Below, one piece after another: positions 24,137-32,309 of a stretch of DNA of 35,740 nucleotides (its first letter is position 1; each line of letters starts with the position of its first letter). The notes under the pieces are model-generated. The model saw nothing but the letters and a program-made list of their open reading frames with translations. It searched no databases and was not told where the DNA came from. The translations under genes were made by a program, and so were the position numbers. Source of the stretch: an uncultured Ruminococcus sp. (lineage in GTDB: Bacteria; Bacillota; Clostridia; Oscillospirales; Acutalibacteraceae); contig CACWRT010000028.1 in assembly GCA_902763365.1 (NCBI GenBank), positions 1-35,740 of the forward strand. Direction: 5' to 3'.

Positions 24137-24811
24137 ATGAGTTTACTGGAATTAAAAGATGTGTCAAAGGTGTACGGAGATCTTCATGCTCTTGATCATG
24201 CAAATCTGACAGTTGATAAGGGCGAATGGATAGCTATAATGGGACCATCGGGTTCAGGAAAAAGTACTATGATGAACATTATAAGCTGCATGGACAGGCC
24301 AAGCTCGGGCAAGGTTATCTTTGACGGCAAGGATATTACAAAAGAAAGCAGAAGAAAGCTTACGGAGTTTCACCGTGATAAAATAGGACTTGTTTTTCAG
24401 CAGTTCCACCTTATCAATTACCTCAGCGCTGTTGAAAATGTAATGGTCGCTCAGTATTATCACAGTATGCCCGATGAAAAGGAAGCGCTTGAAGCACTTG
24501 AAAGAGTAGGACTGAAAGACAGGGCAAGACATCTTCCCAGTCAGCTTTCCGGCGGTGAACAGCAGAGAGTTTGTATTGCGCGGGCACTTATTAATTCACC
24601 CGAGCTGATACTTGCGGATGAACCTACGGGTAATCTTGATGAAGCAAATGAAAACATTGTTCTCGATATATTCAGACAGCTTCATAAAGAAGGAACAAGC
24701 CTTGTTGTTGTTACCCACGACCCTGAAGTGGGAGAAGTAGCTCAGAGAATAGTCAGGCTTGACCACGGCAAGATCGTTTCCGATAAAAAGAATGATAATT
24801 TCTCGGAATGA
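24137..24811 (+). CDS. LolD/MacB-type ABC transporter ATPase
   Basis: A 224-aa ATP-binding subunit: Walker A G-P-S-G-S-G-K-S (36-43), Q-loop V-F-Q-Q-F, signature L-S-G-G-E-Q-Q-R, Walker B L-I-L-A-D-E and the H-loop V-T-H-D. Length and the P-T-G-N-L-D motif fit the MacB/LolD family, which converts ATP hydrolysis into mechanical motion in the extracytoplasmic domain rather than importing a substrate. It serves the two permeases immediately upstream. Confidence 0.92.
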   Translation: MSLLELKDVSKVYGDLHALDHANLTVDKGEWIAIMGPSGSGKSTMMNIISCMDRPSSGKVIFDGKDITKESRRKLTEFHRDKIGLVFQQFHLINYLSAVENVMVAQYYHSMPDEKEALEALERVGLKDRARHLPSQLSGGEQQRVCIARALINSPELILADEPTGNLDEANENIVLDIFRQLHKEGTSLVVVTHDPEVGEVAQRIVRLDHGKIVSDKKNDNFSE

Positions 24812-25005
24812 TGGTATAATAACCGTAAACCGAATAGCCGATTGTAAAATAGCGAAGGGTCGTCTGCCTGCCGCAGACACCTCGCTAAGCCTGAAAATCT
24901 TTGAAAAGCGGAAAATTTGTAAAAGTGTAAATACTAAAATCCGCATAAACAAATGATTTTGATTTTTTACAATCATCTGATATACCGAAACAAAGGAGAT
25001 ATACT

Positions 25006-25455
25006 ATGAAAAAGAATATTGTAGCAGCAGCTGCTGCGGTGGTAATTTCTGCTGTAATGATACTGCCGATGTCAGGCTGCGGAGAAGACAGTACCCCTTC
25101 ATCGTATAAAGACGGTACATATACAGGCAGAAGCGCTGACCGTGAAGCCGATGAGGACGGAAACGGCGCCGGTTACGGCGAAGTGCAGATAACTGTCAAA
25201 GATAATAAGATCACAGAATGTACATTCAAAACCTATGAGCTTGACGGAACTCTGAAGGATGAAACCTACGGAGCAGACCTTACCAAAGAAAACCGTCTTA
25301 AAGCTCAGAAGGCTGTACAGTCGGCAGATAAATATGCAGATTTCCTTGTTAAATCCGGAAGTCTTGACGGAGTTGACGCAATTAGCGGCGCAACCATCTC
25401 TTACGGTGAATTCAAAGAAGCCGTAAACAACGCTCTCTCCAAAGCAGCAGAGTAG
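25006..25455 (+). CDS. Flavinylated FMN-binding domain lipoprotein
   Basis: A 149-aa lipoprotein with signal peptide and lipobox ending at Cys25, followed by one FMN-binding domain. The motif D-A-I-S-G-A-T (124-130) is the ApbE recognition sequence, in which Thr130 would be linked covalently to FMN. Such extracytoplasmic flavoproteins carry electrons. Beside FTR1, P19 and DUF2318 it may reduce ferric iron or pass electrons to the fumarate-reductase-like complex downstream (inference). No apbE gene lies in this window. AAAGGAG precedes ATG 25006. The 24812-25004 gap has a TATAAT at about 24814 and an imperfect hairpin around 24850-24887. Confidence 0.9.
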   Translation: MKKNIVAAAAAVVISAVMILPMSGCGEDSTPSSYKDGTYTGRSADREADEDGNGAGYGEVQITVKDNKITECTFKTYELDGTLKDETYGADLTKENRLKAQKAVQSADKYADFLVKSGSLDGVDAISGATISYGEFKEAVNNALSKAAE

Positions 25456-25859
25456 TTTAGTGAATAATGAATAGTGAATAATGAATAATAAACTGTACCT
25501 AAGAAAATGGACACGCAATCATTAGGCAATTCGTATAATGTCCCCGAAAAGTGGACAGTCTGAAATGTCCAAACCCACTTATTCGGACAGAGTAGTAAAG
25601 GGTTTATCGCATTAGTTTCCGGGAAGATAGTGCGGAATGAATTTGCGAATAATGCTCGTAACCCAAACTTGGCTTCCCCAGAGGGGAAGCCAAGGGTAAC
25701 GGTCTTTACTTTTCAAAGATGTCCAAAGAATAGGGTACACTTTATAGTTAGTTATAAACCGGTCAGCAGCCAGAAAAGGAGAAAGAAGCGGAATATAGCG
25801 GAAGAAATGATCAGCCGAATATAATTCCTAATTCCTAATTAAATAAAGGGGGTGTTTTT
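25456..25859. other. Intergenic region with repeats and possible mobile-element remnant
   Basis: It contains the family D AT-rich repeat (25458-25491), the pair AAAATGGACACGC and CCCCGAAAAGTGGACAGTC (25505-25562) that resembles decayed insertion-sequence ends, and a GGCTTCCCCAGAGGGGAAGCC hairpin (25671-25691). The TGTCCAAAGAA repeat (25720-25755) is shared with 12232-12266. No intact transposase or other gene was found. Confidence 0.5.
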
Positions 25860-26351
25860 GTGAAGAAAATGTTTCATGTGTTGGTTACGATGGTGTTGAC
25901 GGCAGTAATAGTCGTTGTGCCTGTAATGCTGCACATTGGCGAGATAATGGGCAATGGTCAGGCGGATGTGGTGTCGGGGGCGAGTATGAAACTGCCCGAG
26001 AAGCCTTCCGGTGAGTATATTGTCATAGTAAACCGTTCACTTCATGAAGACAGCCTTGAGGACTGGAAAACATTTTTTACGGGTAAAGACCTTCCTGTAA
26101 TATTTGATGATATAAGCTGTATTGTTTCACAAGCGGACAGCGGCGGTATGCAAATGGCTCAGCGTTATCAGGCGCAGCTGCCCGAAAATCAGATGAAGCT
26201 GCGTACAGAAGATCTAACCCTGCTTGTTTCAAAAGCGGAAAGCGGTTATATTGATGCGGCAGTTTTTTCAAAAGAAATAGCGCAGGCTATGAAGCTGTCA
26301 ACAGAAAAATGCAGCGAAAAATCAGTAGTAATAGAAGTAAAAACCGGCTGA
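25860..26351 (+). CDS. Membrane-anchored protein with orphan flavinylation-like motif
   Basis: A 163-aa protein I do not recognise. An N-terminal membrane anchor (about 5-25) is followed at once by A-D-V-V-S-G-A-S (35-42), which fits the D-x-x-S-G-A-[ST] ApbE target motif but lacks the rest of an FMN-binding domain. The remaining 115 residues look like a small alpha/beta domain opening with Y-I-V-I-V-N-R-S, similar in feel to substrate-binding folds. GTG 25860 behind AAGGGGGTG is preferred; ATG 25869 is possible. It stands between the flavinylated lipoprotein and the membrane subunit of the reductase, so an electron-carrier role is plausible but unproven. Confidence 0.6.
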   Translation: MKKMFHVLVTMVLTAVIVVVPVMLHIGEIMGNGQADVVSGASMKLPEKPSGEYIVIVNRSLHEDSLEDWKTFFTGKDLPVIFDDISCIVSQADSGGMQMAQRYQAQLPENQMKLRTEDLTLLVSKAESGYIDAAVFSKEIAQAMKLSTEKCSEKSVVIEVKTG

Positions 26352-26376
26352 ATGTCATAGTACAGGAGAACAGAAC

Positions 26377-26916
26377 ATGAGAAAGCTGAACGTCTTCCTT
26401 GTTGCAGGAATATTTATAACATTTATTATACACGCGCTTATGGCGTCACTCAGGCTTTTCGGCGCGGAAACCGATACCGTAAAGACCATAGCTTTTATCT
26501 GTGCAGGTCTTATTTGCGCGCACGTGGCAGTTACTGTCATACTTACGGTACAGACTCTTCATGCGCGTAAAAAAAGCGGCGCAGGTTACTTCAGAAGCAA
26601 TCTTATGTTCTGGGCAAGACGAATAAGCGGTCTGACAATACTCATACCGCTTCTTATGCACATATTTATTTTCAGCGGCACAGGGGATGACGCTTTCAGG
26701 CTTGTTACCTTTACAACAGGAAGATTCATTTCTCAGATATTCCTTGTCGTAACAATAGCTTTTCACGGACTGATAAATATACGCCCGCTTATGATCTCTC
26801 TCGGAGCAAAATCTCCCAAACTTTTCTCCGCAGATCTTATATTTATCATTTCTGTAATTCTGCTTATCGCCGCAGCAGCCTTCTCCTTCTACTATCTTCG
26901 CTGGACAAGCATCTGA
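26377..26916 (+). CDS. Fumarate reductase/succinate dehydrogenase-like membrane subunit
   Basis: A 179-aa protein with about five membrane helices. Histidines fall within or beside helices (about His19, His49, His100, His130), as expected for haem ligands in the cytochrome b subunit of this family, and the R-R-I-S-G segment is typical of the quinone-side loop. It precedes the flavoprotein and iron-sulfur genes, the usual partners. ATG 26377 follows ACAGGAG. It probably anchors the complex and passes electrons between quinol and the hydrophilic subunits. Sequence similarity to named SdhC/FrdC is weak, so the call relies partly on context. Confidence 0.7.
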   Translation: MRKLNVFLVAGIFITFIIHALMASLRLFGAETDTVKTIAFICAGLICAHVAVTVILTVQTLHARKKSGAGYFRSNLMFWARRISGLTILIPLLMHIFIFSGTGDDAFRLVTFTTGRFISQIFLVVTIAFHGLINIRPLMISLGAKSPKLFSADLIFIISVILLIAAAAFSFYYLRWTSI

Positions 26917-26922
26917 ATGTAA

Positions 26923-26957
26923 TTAGGAGTTAGGAGTTAGGAGTTAGGGATTAGGGA
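26923..26957. repeat. Short tandem repeat, TTAGGAG unit
   Basis: Three TTAGGAG units followed by variants TTAGGGA and TTAGGG, directly after the membrane subunit stop. A CTAATTCCTAATT stretch near 25828-25840 is a related sequence on the other strand. Downstream to 27093 there is only the flavoprotein's ribosome binding site, GGGAGGATC. Confidence 0.6.
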
Positions 26958-27093
26958 AATTCTGAATAAATCCGAATTAAATGTTTGTAGAAAGCCTGAA
27001 TTGGCTCTGCGTGGGGCTTCGAGCCACACCCCAAACGCTCATTAATGAATTAATCAGCGTTTCCTTAGGTATTAAGCCGGTTGGGAGGATCAT

Positions 27094-28581
27094 ATGGATG
27101 ACAGAACAGTAAATGTAGTAGGGGCAGGGCTGGCAGGACTGGCAGCTGCTATAGAACTTTCACGAAAGGGAGTTAAATGCAATCTTATATCGTTTCAGCC
27201 GTCTGAGAGAGCTCAGTCTGTTTTAGCAGAAGGCGGTATAAATGCTGCGCTCGATACTATGGGTGAGGGAGATACGACCGAAGAGCATTTTAAAGATACC
27301 ATGAAGGGCGGATGCTACCTTGAAACAGAATCGGCAGTAAGAAACCTGACAGATAATGCGCCTGATATAGTAAAGGAGCTTTACAGGCTTGGAGTGCCCT
27401 TTTGCAGCGAAAACGGCAGGATAATACTGCGTAATTTCGGCGGACAGGCAAAGAAACGTACTGCCTACGCAAAAAGCAGTACCGGAAAAATGATAATGAC
27501 TGCCCTTATTGACGAAACAAGAAAATATGAAGCGGCAGGACTTGTTACAAGATATCAGCATCACGAGCTTGTCGCAATGGATGTAAAAAACAGACAGCTC
27601 GTCAGTATTTCCGTAAAAGACCGCTTTAGCGACGATACATTTACCTTTACAGGCAGCACTATACTTTGTACGGGCGGGCTGAACGGCTTCTTTGAAGGCA
27701 TGACGACAGGTACCGCCGCAAATACAGGCAATGCTGCGGCAATTGCGTTTGACAGCGGAGTTGAATTTGCAAACCTTGAAATGATACAGTACCATCCTAC
27801 TACAGTTGCAATCTGCAATAAGCGTATGCTTATAAGCGAAGCCGCAAGAGGTGAGGGCGGCAGGCTGTACATTATCAGAAACGGAAAGCCCTGGTACTTC
27901 ATGGAGGAAAAATATCCCGAGCTGGGCAATCTTATGCCTAGAGATGTTGTGTCACGTGAGATGTATCTCGTCAGCAGAAGGGATGACTGTGAAGGTGAGG
28001 TTTTTCTTGATATGACAGGGCTTGACGATAATATCTGGAAAAACAAGCTTTCCGATCTGCGAAGTGAGATAATCAGCTACCTTCACAAAGACCCCGCTAA
28101 AGAACCTGTTGCCGTAAGTCCCGGGATACATTTCTTTATGGGCGGTATAAAAGTAACCGATGAACACGAAACCAATATCAGGGGATTGTATGCGGCAGGT
28201 GAAGCGGCTTGTAAATACCATGGTGCAAACAGGCTCGGGGGCAACTCTATGCTCGGCGCATTATTCGGCGGAAAAACCGCCGCTGCGTCTGCGGCGGTAT
28301 CAGCAGGACAGTGCATTGTCAAAAAAACCGAAACACCTGTCGGAACAGTATCTTCACCCGAAATAAGACATATTCTCAGAGATGTTCTGCTTGAGGGTCT
28401 CGGTATTGTCAGAAACACTAAGTCTATGAATGACTCTCTGCAAAAAATAAACACCCTTTGTGACAAAACCGAAAAAAATTCTATAGACAGCAAACGCATA
28501 AAGTTTGCCGCAGCTATGTTAAATTCCGCCCTCGCCCGAACCCAAAGCTTAGGAGCGCACTTTTTAATGAATGATGGATAA
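27094..28581 (+). CDS. Fumarate reductase/succinate dehydrogenase-like flavoprotein
   Basis: A 495-aa FAD-binding protein. The dinucleotide fold is G-A-G-L-A-G-L-A-A (10-18). The A-E-G-G-I-N-A-A block is at 45-52. Active-site elements are Q-Y-H-P with His234, E-A-A-R-G-E-G-G, and M-P-R-D-V-V-S-R with the candidate proton-transfer Arg283. The late G-A-N-R-L-G-G-N-S-M-L block is typical of the family. Where SdhA/FrdA have R-S-H-T/S and attach FAD to that His, this protein has R-A-Q-S with Gln41, so FAD should be non-covalent. L-aspartate oxidase is the main alternative, but the iron-sulfur and membrane partners argue for a reductase complex. The C-terminus is shorter than in true SdhA. Confidence 0.88.
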   Translation: MDDRTVNVVGAGLAGLAAAIELSRKGVKCNLISFQPSERAQSVLAEGGINAALDTMGEGDTTEEHFKDTMKGGCYLETESAVRNLTDNAPDIVKELYRLGVPFCSENGRIILRNFGGQAKKRTAYAKSSTGKMIMTALIDETRKYEAAGLVTRYQHHELVAMDVKNRQLVSISVKDRFSDDTFTFTGSTILCTGGLNGFFEGMTTGTAANTGNAAAIAFDSGVEFANLEMIQYHPTTVAICNKRMLISEAARGEGGRLYIIRNGKPWYFMEEKYPELGNLMPRDVVSREMYLVSRRDDCEGEVFLDMTGLDDNIWKNKLSDLRSEIISYLHKDPAKEPVAVSPGIHFFMGGIKVTDEHETNIRGLYAAGEAACKYHGANRLGGNSMLGALFGGKTAAASAAVSAGQCIVKKTETPVGTVSSPEIRHILRDVLLEGLGIVRNTKSMNDSLQKINTLCDKTEKNSIDSKRIKFAAAMLNSALARTQSLGAHFLMNDG

Positions 28582-28582
28582 T

Positions 28583-28700
28583 AGCTCAGAGTGGCTTCGC
28601 AGCATAAAGCTTTTAGCTCAAAGCTGTGGCGGCTCAAAATTAATTCGCATAAAGCGGCTTTACTTGTCGCTGTAAGTTTCGTCAAAGTTATCCTTGAAGA
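28583..28700 (-). repeat. Composite repeat, family C, copy 4
   Basis: On the minus strand it reads TCAAGGATAACTTTGACGAA, CAGCGACAAGTAAAGCCGCT and TTATGCGAATTAATTTTGAG, then AGCTTTGAGCTAAAAGCTTT, close to 10651-10776. It separates the flavoprotein and iron-sulfur genes. A fragment of the family A palindrome (GCCGGGCGGCTCGCCGG) follows at about 28737-28754. Confidence 0.8.
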
Positions 28701-28764
28701 TAGCTAAGAGCTAAGAACTCAGGGCTGTGTCGGATCGCCGGGCGGCTCGCCGGGGAGGGGTTAG

Positions 28765-29469
28765 ATGAGGTATAGAATTGAAATATTTAGAAAAGACAGG
28801 GACAATGAAAAAGGCTACTGCCAGAGTTTTTGGTACGAAACGGAAAGTGAGGCGGAAACAGTTGCGTCAGCTTTGACAGCTTTGAATGAACAGTCTGCGC
28901 TCTCTGATACAGATGGAAATACCGCAAGAAAAATAGAATGGGATTGTTCCTGCCTGCAAAAAAAATGCGGCGCTTGCGCAATGGTAATAAACGGCGTGCC
29001 GCGGCTTGCCTGTCAAGCAAAGCTTTCTGAATTTCCCAAAGGACTGATAAAGCTTGCGCCGCTGAGTAAATTTCCGGTGGTCTGTGACCTTGTTGTTGAC
29101 AGAAGCATAATGTTTGAAAACCTGAAAACAATGAAACTCTGGCTTACTGAGGACGCTGTTCAGACAGATAAAAGTCAACAGCTTTCCTTTGAATCGTCCG
29201 AGTGTATACAGTGCGGCTGCTGCCTTGAAATATGCCCTAACTTCTATTCGGGCGGTAAATTTTACGGTATGTCAGCGGTTCCCGTAACCATGCGCCTGCT
29301 TTCGGAAAGCGACAAAAAGGCAAGTAAGGAGATAATAAAACAGTACGCTAAACATACCTTCGCCGGCTGCGGAAAATCTCTTGCCTGCCGTAATGTATGC
29401 CCTAAAAAAATAGATACCGAAAATCTCCTCGTCAATGCTAATGCTATTGCAATATGGAAGAGGTTTTAG
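28765..29469 (+). CDS. Fumarate reductase/succinate dehydrogenase-like iron-sulfur subunit
   Basis: A 234-aa protein with two electron-transfer domains. The N-terminal ferredoxin-like domain has C63-x4-C68-x2-C71-x11-C83 for a [2Fe-2S] cluster, including the C-G-A-C-A-M-V-I-N-G block. The C-terminal domain has C147-x2-C150-x2-C153-x3-C157 and C202-x5-C208-x3-C212 for [4Fe-4S] and [3Fe-4S]-type clusters. It would pass electrons between the membrane subunit and the flavoprotein. ATG 28765 follows GGGGAGGGG. The repeat upstream adds about 180 bases inside what should be one operon. Confidence 0.9.
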   Translation: MRYRIEIFRKDRDNEKGYCQSFWYETESEAETVASALTALNEQSALSDTDGNTARKIEWDCSCLQKKCGACAMVINGVPRLACQAKLSEFPKGLIKLAPLSKFPVVCDLVVDRSIMFENLKTMKLWLTEDAVQTDKSQQLSFESSECIQCGCCLEICPNFYSGGKFYGMSAVPVTMRLLSESDKKASKEIIKQYAKHTFAGCGKSLACRNVCPKKIDTENLLVNANAIAIWKRF

Positions 29470-29529
29470 ATCAGATATCAAGTCTGATCAGAAAATAAAA
29501 AGCGGTAGATACCGCAGAGGGAGAAGAAA

Positions 29530-29991
29530 ATGATAATCAACAAGGAAAAATTAAAAATCGGAATAACAGAATTGCTTTTTTTAGCAGCATCAATATTGTT
29601 TGCAATAGGTATAAGGTCATTGTTTCCCGTTTGCGAAGCAGGAATGGAAGGTATGGTAATGAGCTGTCACTGGGCAGGGGAAGTACTGAAAGCTTCATCT
29701 GTTGTGCTGCTTGTAATGTCAGTCGTTCATATTATCATATCTGACGCAAAAATAAAAGCAGGTACGGATATAAGCCTGATCGCGATTTGCATTATGACAT
29801 TCTTTATACCGGGGAATATAATAAGTCTTTGCAAAATGCCTGAAATGGCCTGCCGCAGTAATACAGCGCTCTGGAATACTATTTTTATGATCGTTATGAC
29901 GCTGATCCTTGCAGCAGATATAGTTTTATGGGTTTCATCGGTCAGAAACAAGCACAGCAGAAACGATAATGAAATAAAGGTGACAAAATGA
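29530..29991 (+). CDS. DUF4418 family membrane protein
   Basis: A 153-aa protein with four membrane segments. It contains C-x-x-x...M-x-C-H-W (Cys35, Cys46-His47) and a later M-A-C pair in the second half. Length and pattern fit DUF4418, a family of unknown function usually encoded directly before an FtsX-like permease and its ATPase, as here. The conserved Cys/His residues near the membrane surface suggest metal or redox chemistry (inference). ATG 29530 follows GAGGGAGAAG. Its stop overlaps the next start (ATGA). Confidence 0.8.
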   Translation: MIINKEKLKIGITELLFLAASILFAIGIRSLFPVCEAGMEGMVMSCHWAGEVLKASSVVLLVMSVVHIIISDAKIKAGTDISLIAICIMTFFIPGNIISLCKMPEMACRSNTALWNTIFMIVMTLILAADIVLWVSSVRNKHSRNDNEIKVTK

Positions 29992-31196
29992 GGTTCTCAT
30001 CGGGTCTGGCATTAAAGAATATAAAAAGAAAACCCTTCCGTGCATTTGCTATGGCAGTTCTTGTTATGATACTGTCATTTGCATTATTTTCGGGGGCATA
30101 TGTTATTATCAGCCTTCAGAACGGTCTGTCGGGTTATAAAGCAAGACTTGGGGCGGATATAATCGTTACCCCCAACTCTGCCAAAGGCCACGGAACAGTA
30201 GACGATGTTTTCCTTCAGGGAATAACAGGCAACTACTATATGGCAAAAAATGACATCGACAAAATTAAAAATACCGAAGGTATAGAAAAAGTGACCTGTC
30301 AGTTTTTTCTTACTTCCGCAAAGGCAAGCTGCTGCAGCAGCCGTGTTCAGATAATCGGTTTTGATCCCGAAACAGATTTTTCCGTACTTCCCTGGATAGG
30401 AGAAACCTTTGACGGCACCATTACCGACGGAGATATAGTTATCGGTGCGGATGTAAGTATGCCCGCAGACGGAACTATAAAATTTTACGGTGAAAATTAT
30501 CATGTTGCCGCACAGCTGAAAAAAACAGGTACAGGGCTTGATCAGGCTGTATATACAAATATGAATACAATTAAAAAAATGGCTCAGAGCGCAAAAGCTT
30601 TACTGAGTCTTGATGAATTCAAAAATGCAGATATTGATACATCCGCTTCGGCTGTTCTGATAAAAGTCCGTGACGGCTATGATATAGGTGCGGTGACGGA
30701 TGATATCAATATCCATGTTACAAAAGTACAGGCCACCTCTGCAAGAAGTATGATTTCTTCTGTGTCGGATGGTCTTGACGGTGTGTCAGGAATTATCGGT
30801 GCGCTTACCGCAGGAATATGGGTGTTGTCAGCCGCAATAATGATGGCTGCATTTGCTATGATCTCAAATGAGCGCAGAAAAGAATTTGCTGTCCTTAGTG
30901 TGATCGGGGCTTCAAAAAAAATGATATTCTCTGTTACAGCTTTTGAAGCAGTACTGATATGCCTTTCGGGTTCGGCAGCGGCGCTGCTGATGGCAGTTCT
31001 TATTTCTTTTTCCGCCGCAGGCGATATAGGTGAAATGCTTTCAATGCCTTACCTTGCTCCTGATTTTATGACGTTTGTTATAATCGGTTCAGGCGCGGTT
31101 TTACTTCCTCTGCTGACGGGAGTGCTTGCTTCTCTGCTGTCCGTACTGAGGATAACCAAAAATGAAACAGGTATGCTTTTGAGGGAGGATGCGTAA
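29988..31196 (+). CDS. FtsX/MacB-like ABC transporter permease (second module)
   Basis: A 402-aa permease: N-terminal helix (about 18-40), MacB-type extracytoplasmic domain starting L-G-A-D-I-I-V-T-P (with a C-C-S-S pair around residues 108-111), and three C-terminal helices with L-S-V-I-G-A-S. It is related to the permeases at 21602-24121. Only one permease gene is present, so a homodimer is expected. The start overlaps the DUF4418 stop by 4 bases (ATGA) and its stop abuts the ATPase ATG, so translation is tightly coupled. Confidence 0.9.
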   Translation: MRFSSGLALKNIKRKPFRAFAMAVLVMILSFALFSGAYVIISLQNGLSGYKARLGADIIVTPNSAKGHGTVDDVFLQGITGNYYMAKNDIDKIKNTEGIEKVTCQFFLTSAKASCCSSRVQIIGFDPETDFSVLPWIGETFDGTITDGDIVIGADVSMPADGTIKFYGENYHVAAQLKKTGTGLDQAVYTNMNTIKKMAQSAKALLSLDEFKNADIDTSASAVLIKVRDGYDIGAVTDDINIHVTKVQATSARSMISSVSDGLDGVSGIIGALTAGIWVLSAAIMMAAFAMISNERRKEFAVLSVIGASKKMIFSVTAFEAVLICLSGSAAALLMAVLISFSAAGDIGEMLSMPYLAPDFMTFVIIGSGAVLLPLLTGVLASLLSVLRITKNETGMLLREDA

Positions 31197-31886
31197 ATGT
31201 TGCTCAGAGCAGAAGGAATAAGCCGTGACTATTTCAGAAACGGCAGAGATACGAATTTTTTTACAGCAGTTAAGAAAACAGATCTGGAAATAGAAAAAGG
31301 CAGCTGTACAGCAGTTTCAGGAAGATCGGGCAGCGGTAAGACTACACTTATAAATATGCTGTCAGGACTGCTGACGCCTACTGAAGGCAGGGTTCTTTTT
31401 GATGGTGAAGATATTTACGCAATGAGCGACAGTACAAGAGCAGCTTTCCGCAACAGGAATATCGGTATCGTGCCGCAGGGGCAGACAGGGCTGAAAAGTC
31501 TGACAGTTCTTGAAAATATACTTCTTCCCGCCGTAATGTACGGAAATGAAAAGGACAAGACCGAAAAAGCAAGAAAGCTGATGAAACAGCTATCTATCGA
31601 AGATCTCGAAGATGTCTTTGCAAATGAGCTTTCCGGAGGTGAGCTCAGAAGAATGGCCATAATCAGAGCTATGATCAATTCCCCGCGCATGATCATAGCA
31701 GATGAACCTACAGGAGATCTTGATGATATTTCTACAGAAGCTGTTATGAAGCTTTTTGATGACTGTATAAAAAACGGCTGCGCTGTCATTATTGTGACCC
31801 ATGAGGCAGAATGTCTTTCTCTCCTGGATGTTCCGGTCACTACCCTCAGAGTTGATGATGGTGTTATTAAAACTCAAAGCAGATGA
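31197..31886 (+). CDS. LolD/MacB-type ABC transporter ATPase (second module)
   Basis: A 229-aa ATPase: Walker A S-G-R-S-G-S-G-K-T (41-49), signature L-S-G-G-E-L-R-R, Walker B M-I-I-A-D-E, P-T-G-D-L-D and V-T-H-E. The Q-loop reads I-V-P-Q-G. It is the partner of the permease immediately upstream and the last intact gene of the iron/redox locus. A fragment of an Rpn-family gene follows. Confidence 0.92.
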   Translation: MLLRAEGISRDYFRNGRDTNFFTAVKKTDLEIEKGSCTAVSGRSGSGKTTLINMLSGLLTPTEGRVLFDGEDIYAMSDSTRAAFRNRNIGIVPQGQTGLKSLTVLENILLPAVMYGNEKDKTEKARKLMKQLSIEDLEDVFANELSGGELRRMAIIRAMINSPRMIIADEPTGDLDDISTEAVMKLFDDCIKNGCAVIIVTHEAECLSLLDVPVTTLRVDDGVIKTQSR

Positions 31887-32145
31887 TCTGGAAATAATAA
31901 GCAGAGGGGAGTTCTTTGATATGAAAATAACCGAACAGGATATTAACGAAGCTAAAATCCAGGCCAGAGCTGAAGGTGCTGCTCAGGGCATGGCAAAGGG
32001 AATGGCACGAGGCAAAGCTGAGGAAAGAACCGGTATTCTCCGGAAGCCGGTAGATGCAGGCTTTTCAAAAAGTGATCTGTTAAAGGCACTGGGAATTGAC
32101 GAAAACGATGATGTAAATAATTTTCATCCGCCGTTAAAAGCCTGA
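31887..32145 (+). pseudogene. 3' remnant of an Rpn-family (PD-(D/E)XK) nuclease gene
   Basis: The frame encodes only a C-terminal tail: R-G-E-F-F-D-M-K-I-T-E-Q-D-I-N-E-A-K, the repeated A-Q-G-M-A-K-G-M-A-R-G-K-A-E-E coiled stretch, then D-A-G-F-S-K-S-D-L-L-K-A-L-G-I. This resembles the end of Rpn/transposase-like nucleases common in Clostridia. The catalytic N-terminal domain is absent. ATG 31921 has GAGGGGAG at a distance of about 17 bases, too far to be convincing. The frame continues from inside the ATPase gene, so the gene was probably truncated by recombination. Confidence 0.6.
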
Positions 32146-32230
32146 CTTGTAGTGTTGGTTCACGGCATAAGGTGCGGCAATTCGGGCTCTGTTCATCTTC
32201 GATGGTATAGTCTATACAGCCAAAAAAATC

Positions 32231-32275
32231 AGCTCAAAGCATGATAACCTGCTGTTGTCATGCTTTGAGCTTTTT
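32231..32275 (+). terminator. Strong bidirectional terminator
   Basis: AGCTCAAAGCATGAT (32231-32245) pairs with GTCATGCTTTGAGCT (32257-32271) at 14 of 15 positions plus a wobble, followed by TTTTT on the plus strand. On the minus strand the stem is followed by GATTTTTTTGG. It separates the iron/redox locus from the convergent trkH. Confidence 0.9.
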
Positions 32276-32309
32276 GCATTGAGCTATAAGCTGATTTCTC
32301 TGTGCTGAG

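Noticed and set aside
25456..25859. Insertion sequence
   Set aside because: Only end-like motifs and repeats are present; no transposase frame exists on either strand.
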